A stretch of 64,000 nt of DNA from Drosophila pseudoobscura (taxonomy: Eukaryota; Arthropoda; Insecta; Diptera; Drosophilidae). The stretch is taken from contig NC_046679.1 of NCBI RefSeq assembly GCF_009870125.1, positions 1,550,001-1,614,000 of the forward strand. The letters are read 5' to 3'. A program made the translations under genes and the position numbers. Below the pieces are notes generated by a model, which was not told the origin of the DNA, did no database searches, and saw nothing but the letters and a program-made list of their open reading frames with translations. This document shows, piece after piece, positions 12,740-23,719 of the stretch. Position 1 is the stretch's first letter. Each line of letters opens with the position of its first letter.

Positions 12740-12860
12740 CGCTAGCGAGTATACAGTATATGTTCTCACCTCATATGGCCTTGACCGCAAAGCATTTTGC
12801 AACCGAAACTAATCAAAAGATAATACGCAGCCAACTTGAATAGCGATCACACGATATGTT
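12740..12860 (-). repeat. Orphan copy of the serpin-array spacer
   Basis: Shares blocks in the same order and spacing with the spacer between the second and third serpins (16580-16690): TAGCGAGTATRCAGTATATG, then CAAYCGAAACTAATCA, then AGCGATCAC. In the array this spacer lies upstream of a serpin. Here nothing to the left resembles a serpin, so it is probably the flank of a fourth copy that has been lost. Confidence 0.6.
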
Positions 12861-12930
12861 AGTGCCCTTCTAGCCTAAATACTACCGGCACTCGAGAGGA
12901 AAACGAAGAGAAATGCTGCTTATGTTGGCT

Positions 12931-12936
12931 TTTATT
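12931..12936 (-). terminator. Polyadenylation signal of serpin A
   Basis: AATAAA on the minus strand, 27 bases past the serpin A stop codon. The same signal is found at matching places after serpins B and C. Confidence 0.7.
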
Positions 12937-12963
12937 TCATGGACTCAAAGCTACTTTGTACTG

Positions 12964-14334
12964 TTAATATGGTGAGGTAACATGACCCAAAAAAAAGATA
13001 GTCTGCTTGTCCTTGATGGCGAAAAAAAAAGGATGATCGACGATGAACTGTTTTGTCGGCCGTTCCATTAACAGGACTGACAAAAGCCAAGAAGTTGGAG
13101 CTGCCATTAAAGGAAATCATTAATGTCCTCGAGTCGTCACTGAGTTCGACTTACCGCCTGCGGAAGCGTCAGCAGTTCCGTTCTCGTTCAAATCGAGGTA
13201 GGCCTTGTGAACCATATCGGAGATCTTTATGTCACGGCCCTGGGCAAGGCTACTAAGGTCGGCATTGGGACCGAACATGGTCTTTATACCCAGCTGAAAG
13301 AATTACCGGTGGGTTAGTGCTCAGCTGTCCAGCTGCTCGTCCATCGCATAGTCACCTGATCTAGGACAGGCTGCAGGGAGACATCAAACTCTAGTTTTAA
13401 TTTGGGAATCTGCAGCTGCACGTGCTCCCTTCTCATTTGCGAACTTATCTCGTTCAGGTCCAAAACACTAAGCTTCTCCTCGAGTTCATACAGTCCCTGC
13501 ACCTCTAAGGGCAAAATGATCAGGAACACAATGTCCGTTCCTTTGTAAGGCATTTCCAAAGCCGTGGCCTTCAGAGATGGCAACTCGGCGTACCTAAAAA
13601 ACTCCCACTGAAACATGGTGTACGTGCTATGCTTTTGGCCATCTATGGACACAAAGCCAAAAGCCTTTGTTTGAAATTGGTGGAAACCCTTTAGCCAACT
13701 GGCTTTGAAGTAGACCACATTGGTCAGGATGGCGGCACTGTCCGAGCTGATGTGTTTGTGAGATCTGAAGAGGAAACTGATTTGCTTATGGGTTTGCTCC
13801 CGCACCCAGGAATTGATATCGTCGTGAATTTTTGTACTCTCCGCGAAGTTCACATTCTCGGCGGATGCGTTAAAGTATTTACCAGCCAACTCTTGATAAG
13901 CCTGAATAAGCCTGTACCGCTCGGCCACGTAGATACGATTGGCATAGCTGAACTGAGCGTCATCCCCATACTGTTTATGTTCTTGGGCCAAACGATGAGC
14001 GAATCTTTGGGCCATGTCATTCTTGTCGGAACCTTCCAATGAGAGGGCCCGCTTTAGCTCCTCTGCAGTGGTGCCTTCAGCGCCCAGGTATGCCAAGCCA
14101 AGGGCTGACCTAATTGACGGCGGCGAGAATACGACATACCGAACAGTGCTAGTCTTGTGCAGCACACTGAAAAGCTTTGAGGCAAACTTGGTGTCGGACT
14201 GGACCATCGTGAGAAGAGAGCCCAAGAGAAGCAAAAGTGAGAGCGCGGCCATAGATCCTGGGGAAAGACACGGAGCAGACTAATAGTTACAGCAATGGCC
14301 AGAGCTATGCTCTTGAGTGTCACCTACCCGTCAT
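12964..14334 (-). CDS. Serpin A, secreted serpin with atypical reactive loop
   Basis: Secreted serpin-fold protein of 394 residues; left member of a three-gene tandem array. Minus-strand exons: 14334-14328 (7 coding bases), 14257-13356, 13293-13155 and 13100-12964. A hydrophobic signal segment ([16 protein letters not shown]) is followed by serpin motifs: VFSPPSIRSALGLAYLGAEG, INSWV, VYFKASW, and C-terminal FIVDHPFFFAIKDKQ and FFLGHV. The hinge reads ENGTADASAG, with Asp at P12 and Gly at P8 where inhibitory serpins have small Ala-like residues. Counting from the hinge gives P1 Leu and P1' Ser. The stretch around residues 165-200 differs strongly from serpins B and C. The C-terminal poly-T run keeps frame (eight T) and ends FLGHVTSPY. 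It may be a chymotrypsin/elastase-directed inhibitor or, given the hinge, a non-inhibitory serpin. TATA box at 14372-14379. Confidence 0.9.
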
Positions 14335-14371
14335 GATGGAGCTAAATAAATTCGCCGAGTTCCGTGCCTTT

Positions 14372-14379
14372 CTTTTATA
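14372..14379 (-). promoter_or_regulatory. TATA box of serpin A
   Basis: TATAAAAG followed by AAAGGCA, about 40 bases upstream of the start codon. The same box and context occur before serpins B and C, so the duplicated unit carries its promoter. Confidence 0.75.
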
Positions 14380-14760
14380 CGCGAACAGATGTAATTTGAT
14401 CGTAATCTGTGACGATATTCTTCGATATTCTTATAGGGCCTTAGAATTGTAGATTCTCGCAAACTGAATCTTTATTTTTAACACTTTACAGAGGATCGTC
14501 TGATGCTGATCAAATATTTCCAACGCAAAGAACGAATCAATCCATAGTCTGTTTTTTGTTTTTTTTTGCTATCCATAGCATTTTTTAAAACTATCTTGCA
14601 GGAACTCTTCGCAGACTCCTCGCATTGTTGCATGCATCATTATGCAACCGAAACCAATCAGCAAATCGACTTCCGTGAGCCCGTGACTGCGAAGGTGATA
14701 CTTATTAACAGGCCACGTTCAAAAGAACACATTGGGCCGAATAGCCAGCCAGAAAAATTA
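14380..14760. repeat. Serpin-array spacer upstream of serpin A
   Basis: Resembles the segment upstream of serpin C (18200-18485): shared blocks include ATATTTCCAACGCA, GAATCAATCC, AACTATCTTGC versus AGCTATCTTGC, and CTCGCATTGTTGCATGCATC. It shows that the duplications included 5' flanking DNA. No gene inside. Confidence 0.7.
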
Positions 14761-14816
14761 GTTTAGAGACTTAAAGTTGGAGTCTGCTGATTGTAAACAA
14801 TAGCCGTTTGGAATCT

Positions 14817-14822
14817 TTTATT
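14817..14822 (-). terminator. Polyadenylation signal of serpin B
   Basis: AATAAA on the minus strand, 27 bases past the serpin B stop codon. Confidence 0.7.
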
Positions 14823-14849
14823 TCATGGACTAATCGCTACATACATATT

Positions 14850-16239
14850 CTAGTAATATGGACGGTTAACATGACCGAGAAAGAAGGTAGAATGCTCGTC
14901 CTTGATGGCGAACAAAAAGGGATGATCGACGATGAAGGGGTATGTCTTCCTATTAGGGAGTTTAACTGACTTTACCATCACTTCCACATCTACCATTAAA
15001 ATGAGGAAGTCATTAAGGTTATTAAATTTTTACTGGCTTAACTTACATGTGGAAGCAGCAGCAGTGGTTCCGTTCTCGTTCACATCTATGAAGGCCTTGT
15101 GCTTCACCTCGGAGATCGCCATTTCCGCGCCCTCGACAAGGCTACTAAAGTCTGCATTGGGATCGAACATGGTCTTTATACCCAGCTGAAAGAATTATCA
15201 ATCGGTTAGTGCTCAGCCGACCAGCTGCCTCTTCATCGCATAGTCACCTGCTGTAGGACAGGCTTCAGGGAGACTTCAAACTCTAGTTTAAATTTTGGCA
15301 TTTGCAGCTGCACGTGCTCCCTTCTCATTTGCGAACTTATTTCGTGCAGGTCCACATCACTAAGCTTCTTCTCGAGTGCATACAGTCCCTGCTCCTCTAA
15401 AGGCAGAATGATCAGGAGCACAATGTTCGTTCCTTTGTACCGAATTTCCAATGCCGTGGCGTTTAGAGACGGCAACTCGGCGTATCTAAAAAACTCCCAC
15501 AGAAACATAAAGGACGTCTTGACTTTTTTCCCATCGCTGGACGCAAAGTCGTGCACCGCCGTCAAGGACTCAGAGAATGCATGTTCCCATTGGGCTTTGA
15601 AGTAGATTGCATTAATCAGGATGGCGGCAGTGTCAGAGCTGAGGGAGTCAGCGCTGATAAGGTCTTTGATTTGGTCATGGGTCTTCGCCGCGACCCAGGA
15701 ATTGATTTGCTGGGACACTTTCATTCTCTCTCCGAAGTTCACATTCTCGGCTGATGCGCGTAAGTACTTACCGGCCAACTCTTGATAGGCCTGAATAAAC
15801 CTGTACCGCTCGGCCACGTAGATACAGTTGGCATAGCTGAATTGAGCGTCATCCCCAGACTGTTTTTGTTCTTGGGCCAAACGATGAGCGAATCTTTGGC
15901 CCACGTCATTCTTGTCGGATCCTTCCAGTGAGAGGGTCTGCTTTAGCTCCTCTGCAGTGGTGTCTTCAGCGCCTAGGTAGGCCAAAACAAGGGCTGTCCT
16001 GATTGACGATGGCGAGAATACGATATTCGGACGGCTCTTGTCCCTGACCAGCACTCTGAATAGCTTTAAGGCAAACTTGGTGTCGCCTGTGGATCTGTCG
16101 GCCTGGACCATCGAGAGAAGAGAGCCCAAGAGAAGCAAAAGTGACAGCGCGGTCATGGAGCCTGGGGAAAGACACAGAACAGAGGAATAGTTGGAGCTAT
16201 TGCCAGAGCTACGTTGGTGTGTGACTGTGTCCTACCCAT
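14850..16239 (-). CDS. Serpin B, secreted inhibitory-type serpin, P1 Lys
   Basis: Secreted serpin of about 398 residues; middle member of the array. Minus-strand exons: 16239-16236 (4 coding bases), 16161-15248, 15185-15047 and 14989-14850, with the same intron phases as its neighbours. Signal segment [16 protein letters not shown]. Motifs seen: [64 protein letters not shown] and FFLGHV. The hinge [10 protein letters not shown] is canonical for loop insertion. The loop continues [11 protein letters not shown]; counting from the hinge gives P1 Lys and P1' Ser, so a trypsin-like protease target is likely (inference from serpin rules). The upstream ATG used by serpins A and C has become GTG here, so translation must start at the second ATG or at the internal Met five codons on. 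TATA box at 16280-16287. Confidence 0.92.
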
Positions 16240-16279
16240 CACGATGGAGATGAATGAATGAACCGAGTTTAATGGCTTT

Positions 16280-16287
16280 CTTTTATA
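16280..16287 (-). promoter_or_regulatory. TATA box of serpin B
   Basis: TATAAAAG in the same context (GCGGG before, AAAG after) as serpin C. Confidence 0.75.
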
Positions 16288-16570
16288 CCCGCAGAATTGT
16301 AATTTTATCGTGTTCCGTGACGAGAGGGGCTTCAAGAATGCTTCAAATCTGTAAAATCTTCTAACTTTAATTCTCTCACAGTCTGAGTCTAAAGACGCCA
16401 AGATCTTCAGGGTTTTCTGAAAATGAGATAAGAGGACGAGAGTTGCTCACGTCCTAGAAGTGACCTGTGTCCGCAGCTCGTCGAAGTCAAAGTGTGACGG
16501 TCCCACGAAGCAATCAAAACGCTATTTGGCCGTCTTCCCTGCCATGGTTTTGTCCATTCAGAAAAAAGTA

Positions 16571-16700
16571 TCCTACCAAATCGTATGTTAGCGAGTATGC
16601 AGTATATGTCCTTACCACGCATATTTCAATCGAAACTAATCAGGAGATGATATTTATTAACACGCACCCATCTTTAACAGCGATCACTACCGATACTAGA
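16571..16700 (-). repeat. Serpin-array spacer upstream of serpin B
   Basis: Intergenic spacer between serpins B and C. It matches the orphan segment at 12740-12860 (TAGCGAGTATGCAGTATATG, CAATCGAAACTAATCA and CAGCGATCAC blocks). Confidence 0.65.
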
Positions 16701-16735
16701 AAATAAACCAAATAGGAATGATGCTTATGTTGGCT

Positions 16736-16741
16736 TTTATT
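16736..16741 (-). terminator. Polyadenylation signal of serpin C
   Basis: AATAAA on the minus strand, 33 bases past the serpin C stop codon; the following TGTTGGCTTTTAT context also occurs after serpin A. Confidence 0.7.
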
Positions 16742-16774
16742 GCATGGAATAATAGCTACACACGTATTCTAGTA

Positions 16775-18149
16775 TTACGGACGGGTAACATGACCCAGAA
16801 AGAAGATACTCTGCTCGTCCTTGATGGCGAATAAAAAGGGATGATCGACGATGAATGGTATGGTCTGCCCTTTGCGGCCTGAATGTGGCATAGCAAGCAA
16901 ATCTGCGATCAAAGTAAGGTAATCACTAAAGTTACTACAATCGTTGCTGCGATTGACTTACATGTGGAAGCAGCGGCCGTGGTTCCGTTCTCGTTTACAT
17001 CCATGAAGGCCTTGTGCTTCACCTCGGAGATCATTATGTCACGGCCCTTGGCAAGGCTACTAAAGTCGGCATTGGGACCGAACATGGTCTTTATACCCAG
17101 CTGAAAGAATTACCGGTGGGTTAGTGCTCAGCCGTCCAGCTGCTCGTCAATCGCATAGTCACCTGCTGTAGGACAGGCTTCAGGGAGACTTCAAACTCTA
17201 GTTTAAATTTGGGCATCTGGAGCCGCACGTGCTCCTCTCTCATTTGCGAACTTATCTCGTTCAGGTCCAAAACACTAATCTTCTCCTCGAGTGCATACAG
17301 TCCCTGCTCCTCTAAAGGCAGAATGATCAGCAAAACAATGTCCGTTCCTCTGTAACGCATTTCCAAAGCCGTGGCCTTCAGGGAGGGCAACTCGGCGTGT
17401 CTAAAAAACTGCCACTGAAACATAAAGGACGTTTTGACTTTTTCCCCAAATCGCGTCGTAAAGTCGTGCGTCGCCGTCATGGTCTCAGAGAAAGGATTTT
17501 CCCATTTGCCTTTGAAGTAGATTGCATTAATCAGGACGGCGGCAGTCTCAGAGCTGAGGGAGTCGGCGCTGATGAGGTCTTTGATTTGGTCATGGGTCTT
17601 CGTCGCGACCCAGGAATTGATTTGCTGGGACACTTTAAAGTTGTCTGCGAAGTTCACATTCTCGGCTGATGCGTTGAAGTATTTACCGGCCAACTCTTGA
17701 TAGGCCTGAATAAGTCTGTACCGCTCGGACACGTAGATACGATTGGCATAGCTGAACTGAGCGTCATCTTCAGACTGATTTTCTTCTTGGGCCAAAAGAT
17801 GAGCGAATCGTTGGGCCACGTCATTCTTGTCGGATCCTTCCAGTGAGAGGGTCTGCTTTAGCTCCTCTCCAGTAACTCCTTCGGCGCCTAGGTAGGCCAA
17901 AGCAAGGGCTGTCCTGATTGACGATGGCGAGAATACGATATTCGGACTACTCTTGTCCCTGGCCAGCGCTCTGAGTAGCTCTAATGCAAACTTGGTGTCG
18001 CCTGTGGATGTGTCGGTCTGGACTATCGTGAGAAGAGAGCCCAAGAGAAGCAAAAGTGACAGCGCGGTCATGGAGCCTGGGGAACGACACAGAACAGAGG
18101 AATAGTTGGAGCTATGGCCAGAGCTACGCTGGTGTGTCCTACCCATCAT
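16775..18149 (-). CDS. Serpin C, secreted inhibitory-type serpin, P1 His
   Basis: Secreted serpin of 395 residues; right member of the array and first in transcription order. Minus-strand exons: 18149-18143 (7 coding bases, MMG), 18076-17163, 17100-16962 and 16902-16775. Signal segment [16 protein letters not shown]; then [62 protein letters not shown]-type strand residues, [15 protein letters not shown] and FFLGHVTRP at the end. The hinge [10 protein letters not shown] is canonical and identical to serpin B. The rest of the loop is different: YLLAMPHSGRKG, putting His at P1 and Ser at P1' by hinge counting. A basic residue three positions on (Arg-Lys) could serve as an alternative cleavage site. 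TATA box at 18187-18194. Confidence 0.92.
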
Positions 18150-18186
18150 GATGGAGATGAATGAATTAGCCGAGTTTACTGCCTTT

Positions 18187-18194
18187 CTTTTATA
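18187..18194 (-). promoter_or_regulatory. TATA box of serpin C
   Basis: TATAAAAG about 40 bases upstream of the start codon, same context as the other two serpins. Confidence 0.75.
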
Positions 18195-18199
18195 CCCGC

Positions 18200-18485
18200 A
18201 GAATTGTAATTTGATCGTGTTCTGTGACGAGAGGGGCTTCAAGAATGCTTTAAATCTGTAAGATCTTCTGACTATAATTCTCTCATAGTCTGAACCTTTA
18301 TTTTGTACACTTTAGCACAGATCAATATATAGATATTAGATATTTCCAACGCAGAGAAGGAATCAATCCTGTCCTAGCCTGTTTGTTTGCTATCTCGTAC
18401 ATCTTTTGAAGCTATCTTGCGGAAGCTCTTTGCAGAGTCCTCGCATTGTTGCATGCATCGTTATGGAACCGAAACTAATCAGAAT
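18200..18485. repeat. Serpin-array flank upstream of serpin C
   Basis: Right edge of the duplicated array; similar to 14380-14670 upstream of serpin A. Similarity fades after about 18485, which marks the array boundary. Confidence 0.65.
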
Positions 18486-18489
18486 CTTT

Positions 18490-21400
18490 ACGCCGGTTGA
18501 CATTTATTTGTTGGTTGCGCAAGCAGTCGCCTGTATGTAACGCACTGCTTTAATGAGTACAATCAATTTGCACATCAATCAACGAGGTTTTCAGAGCGAG
18601 AGAGCGATGGTTAGAGATTATAGGGAGAGGTGGAGAGACAGGAGGAGGGCCTAAAATTCACTTTTGGACTGACGCCCGCGCAAATCTGTCATCAATCAGC
18701 GTCAGGCGAATGCTGCTTATCATATTGCCAGTAGACGAAACGCCTGCCACTGCATCAAATTGATATTTGCCAATACTTTTTTTGTTGTTGCTGGTGCTGT
18801 TGCTATTGCTGTTGCTGCTGCTCCTCCCCCTCCGCTGGATGCTCCTGCGTCTGGTGTGGATGCTCCGGATATTGTTGCTGCTGCTGCCGTTGGTCGTTGC
18901 CGCTGTGATAAATGTCATCTGACATGACAAAATATGCTCTCTGCGGCTGCACAGAGACGTGACAAATGTCGGCAGGGAGCATGAAATGCTGGAAAATTAC
19001 CCATAAATGGTCGAATAAATTGAATTAAAAATTCAAAATACATACTCGTATATACATTCGTATGCGTGCATGTGCATTTATCTTACCCACATTTTGTACT
19101 TTATCCAGCAGATCTAGCACCCCCAAAATAGAGAGCGATGTATTTCCAGCAATCGGATTCGCTGAGTATATCCGTCTTGAAGGGTCCTACACGACCCTCA
19201 CACAGAGACAGTCAGGCAGGTGATCGTCCTTCGGGGCTGTGCTGCCAAGTGCTTCCCTAAGTAAATCAAATATTTGTCAATATTCTATCTCCGTTGAGCT
19301 GAGCGCTTCCAGTTAATATTTGCTCTGCTGAAGACCCAATTCCATCCAAAGCGCAACTATCAACGAAGCTGAAGGACAACTTTAATGCACACAGCTCTGC
19401 CATTAAGAGAGGCTCCTGGAGCCTGGAGCCTGGAGCTGTGGAATGTGGATACTGTGTACAGAGTAGAGGGGAGGAGGCCCTTGGGGGGAATCTTGTTAGG
19501 CTCTTGAGCCACTTGCAGCTGCTACTTTGGCAGCTTCTTTGCCACGATACGATGTCCTATACCCATCTACGGGTACTGGTATGGGTATCTACCAGCTTGT
19601 TTTCAATTATCAGACATTACACTTAGATACACACATGGATACACATCACATGGCCCCCTTCCTCCCCACCCCTGACAGATTGTATGTGTGAACGAACACT
19701 GAGGAAACTTTTTATGAACACGTCTGCATTTTACATTCATGGATAGAAGGAGAAAGCTATGTGTGTGTGTGTGTGCTCGTATAACTCGAATAAGAATCTC
19801 CCACACACATCCACTCACATGGCTGATTAGCAATGGCACAATTAACCCCCTGAGGCCTACACAATGTGGGGAAGAATATTGAAATCACCTTTTTACATCC
19901 TCCCCCTTTGCTGTCCGTAGCGAACAATGACTTGGCAAGTTTTAATTAACCCATTGTGTCGCTCTTCCTGCTTCGTGGCAACAATTATCATACGTATGCA
20001 CAATACAACATATCATGTATGTATATACCCAATAAGCTCGACAAAATGTCGCTGACAGTCAGCAGTTTTTAATTAACTTTTACGCTTCGTTCGGGGCGTT
20101 TCAATGGCAACATAAATTCCAGATTAAAAATAGCCGCGATTTGTGGAATTCCTTGTGGTTGCCTTTGATTTTAGACGAGAGCCTTGGTAATTCGCTGAAG
20201 TTCGTGGTAAAAGAACGTTAGCTGTGCGGCTGGTTTGGTAATACATGGCGCTGTCTGCCTGCACACTTTTGATCTTCTGCTATGCTCAATAGAGTTACTC
20301 TTCCAGATTAAGTCTTTAATTGCACAAAAAGAAAAAACAAACTTAAAGATAATTCATTTCAAAGAGTCTGATGATTTTCCCGGAATAATGAGAGTATCCA
20401 CGTTATCAATTTAATTCATTGAACAGACAGACAAGAGCTCTTCCCTCGTTTGTGGGTGTTTAAGCCGAATTTGGTGGGCGAATTCTTTCTCATCTTTTAT
20501 AGTTTTTCCTAAAGTTTTTTTTTGTGTTTTTGCTCTACAAAGTTTTTGTAATGTGTGAAATTTTGTGCCTGCCGCAATTCTCCTTCTGGTTGTCGCTTGA
20601 GGCGCCTCGAAAGTCTTTTGTCTGCGGTTTCTTGCAATGTGTGTGTGTGTGTGCTGAGGTTGGGGCGGCGTGGAGCGTCTTAATTAGCTAATGGCTGCCT
20701 TGCTACTCGTCCTTGCAAGGCACGAAAAAGAGCTTAGACTGCTTTCCAGCTCAAACTCAATTTGCCACGTAACAAACTGCCCTGTTTGGCATGCAAAAAA
20801 AAAGACAGAAGGTGGCTGCCAACCAGAGTCGCCTTCACCTTTGCCATTGCCTTTCGTCTTTTCTGTGCATTTTATTAGTAATGCAGCCGGGTGGGCGGCC
20901 AGCGCTTCCTTTTCTTTGTCAGGCCTTAATGCATTTTCAGGGGATTTGGCCAGAACGAAACTTTAATACTGATCAGCCTCTTCTAGTGCAGCACTAATTT
21001 CAATTCGATGCAATTTGTGGCACGTCCAAGGTCGGGTTCATGTCCTTTTCCCTTACCCAAGATCCTCTGGAAACATCTGCTAAAGTACACTTAATGGTTT
21101 ATGTAAATTCCGGCTCCTCCTGCTCCGACTGGCCCCTGAAAGCGACTTTTAATATGTAGCCACATAAACATTTCGCTGCTCTGTGGTTTTTCGTCTATAC
21201 ATATATACGTATTCGTATCTGTTGGCTTTTATGTAAATGGCTGGCTGGCCAACAGTGCGTATGATGTACACATAAAATGTTTACGAGTGCCGTAATAAAA
21301 TCAAATCAAAATTTAATGCTTATACAAGACAGGAGTGGGGTGGCGCCGGATGGAGTGGAGTGCAGGGATCTGTTGGTCAGCAAGAGGAGAGCCTTTTATG

Positions 21401-23000
21401 CCTTTGCATCCATCAAAATGTCAAATGAGCTGTCCACACACACAACACACACACTCTCAATACAGAGGGTTGGATATGGCTGACCATATGGATATATCCT
21501 GACCAACCGTCCCATCCCTCAAACACAACGTACTTTTGTTTGCATGCCAGCCCCGCCCCTCCACAGGAGCATCAATCAGGCTGCAGTCGGGAAATGAGTC
21601 CATCCAGGATCCAGGATTTACGCCTGGCTCCTGGGAAGAGTTTCACCTAATCCATTTTACGTGCCTGCTATGAATATCCCAGGGCCACGTCTCGACTCCA
21701 CTTCATTTACCGCTCTGGTCGAGCATAAGAAATGAATTTACTTATCTATAAGGGAAAATTCGTGTTTTCTGTCCCGACATCCCCCATCCCCACCTCCCAC
21801 CTTCCATTTACCATCCCTCATTCATCTTCCGATGGTGATTTCCTCTTCCGGCAAAAGTCATCATCAAAAATCCCAAAAATCTACAATTCTCTTTTACTTA
21901 ATCTATGTAAATGAAAGAGGACTTAGAAGGTATGCTGCAAGCCAAAGCTCGACTCAATTATCACACACAATTTAAATATAAAACAACAACCCATTAAACT
22001 GACTGGCTGATGAAAAGCTTACGAAAATTAAAGTTCCAAAACGGCCAAGGTTTTACTAAATGCTGTCACTTGGCCTAAAGCGGCTTACGAGCTGTTTGTT
22101 ATTTAATGTTCAATGTTCAATGTTTTAAGTCTTAAAAGCTAGCAGCTTCCAGTGTGTGAAATGGCTAAATAAATTTGATGCTGCTATTGCATTTGTCCTT
22201 GCTCTTTTAAAATTAAAAATTCAAGTGAAACCTTTAACAATATCTTTTTAGTATAATGACGTGAAAAGTAGCGTAGCAGTAGCAGAAAGTAGTTCATGGG
22301 AACAGCTGAAATATAGGAAAAATATGCATCTATCGACACTAAACGCATTTCTTCGTGGGATGCCTACGTCTCGATCCGCCCTACTACAGACACTGATTAA
22401 TCTGGCCCTGATGCCAAGCAATTTGGATCAGAATATCGATATAGGCACGCAAAATGTTCTTAAATTTCATACCCAAATGCGACCAGCATCTTGAAATAAT
22501 CGCAAGAATGAATAGAATTTACCCGAAGCTGCTTCAAGGTTAATGTTGAACATTTGCGGCGGAAATAATTTAGCAGAACGCTCCAAACATGGCCTTGAGG
22601 CGGGGTCGGACGCAAAAGTTGTTCGCTCCTCAAGAGCCTCACGAGCGCGGTGATTTCAGTCGCAGGCAGTGCCCGGCCGCCCGCCCACTTCGTTCGCTCA
22701 TCGCCAAGTCAATCAAGTTTTAATGATGCCACAATAGACCCTCCCGCTGAATAATTTACGAAATGTCCACGGGGCATTATTCTCGGGGTGTTGTATTTGT
22801 CCGTCTTACACCCTGACTCTCACTCCATGTCTGTGTGTGTGTGTGTGTGTGGGTGGTGTAGATTGTTGCATACTTATGGGCTGGCTGGAATCTGAAATTT
22901 TAATTGTTGGCCATTTTCCTTAAGTGTCGGGCAATAATTTGAAATAATTCATGCGATTCCTAACGAGGGAAACGAGATTGCAGTAGGGTTTTCGATTTAC
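18490..23000. other. Intergenic DNA without a recognised gene
   Basis: Only short overlapping frames. A GCT/GTT-rich tract at 18785-18900 yields Ser/Asn-rich frames on the minus strand. TG microsatellites lie at about 19758-19775, 20638-20653 and 22828-22852. Several TTAATTA-type homeodomain core motifs occur; nothing else is supported. Confidence 0.5.
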
Positions 23001-23005
23001 ACAGT

Positions 23006-23015
23006 TTTATTTATT
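23006..23015 (-). terminator. Candidate polyadenylation signal of the zinc-finger gene
   Basis: Two overlapping AATAAA motifs on the minus strand about 700 bases after the stop codon. Distance makes the link uncertain. Confidence 0.3.
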
Positions 23016-23719
23016 GAAAAATACGTTTTCGGCTTCATTTCTTTGTCGTAAATAGGTTTGCATTTTGGGGACTTTTTTCTGGGTGTTTAGACATATGCAT
23101 TTTATGATATGGTTTCCAATTATGGATTTTCGTATTCGACTAGCTCATTACACGAGTACTCGTACACACACAAAGATATACCCAAATACATATACATATA
23201 TACTATTAGATACTATTTACTATAGCTTGGTTTTTAGACCCTGTCTAAGGGTCTCGTAGTTGAACTCTAAAAATACAATATGCTCTCTCGTGAGTTTGCT
23301 TCAATGTTTTTTGGTTTTCATTTAGCGACAACACAGTCTAAAAGTAATTTTTGTTAGCTTGTTTTCTTTGGGTTTTTGCCAACATTTCTCATTGTTTCGC
23401 CAGATTGGGGTTTAATTCATTTTCATTAGGGCGACAGCGGTCCGCCCCAGCGTCCATCTTCATTATCCAAGAGGGCCAGAGCCAAAGCCAGAGCCAGCCG
23501 ATTGTCCATCCATTCTGGTGGCGCCGCTGGACGCCACCGTAAGCCTCTCCGCCTACGTAGCATTGGGGCCCGGCCCCATCCGGAGGAGACTAATTCAAAT
23601 TTAGTTTACCTCAGTCAATGCCACTGTCTGCCCTCTAGCCTCCAGCCTCCCACCACATCACAGTCGCCTCCTCGGGGGCCTAGCTGCTGGCTGCTTTCTG
23701 CTTTCCGCCGAGGCACGCC

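Noticed and set aside
12964-13040. Possible frameshift in the serpin A C-terminus near two poly-T runs
   Set aside because: Careful counting gives nine and eight T; the frame then continues to FLGHVTSPY and a stop that matches the sister genes. No frameshift is needed.
18658-18930. Ser/Asn-rich minus-strand frame
   Set aside because: Produced by a GCT/GTT-rich tract; the tail has no recognisable domain and no promoter is seen.
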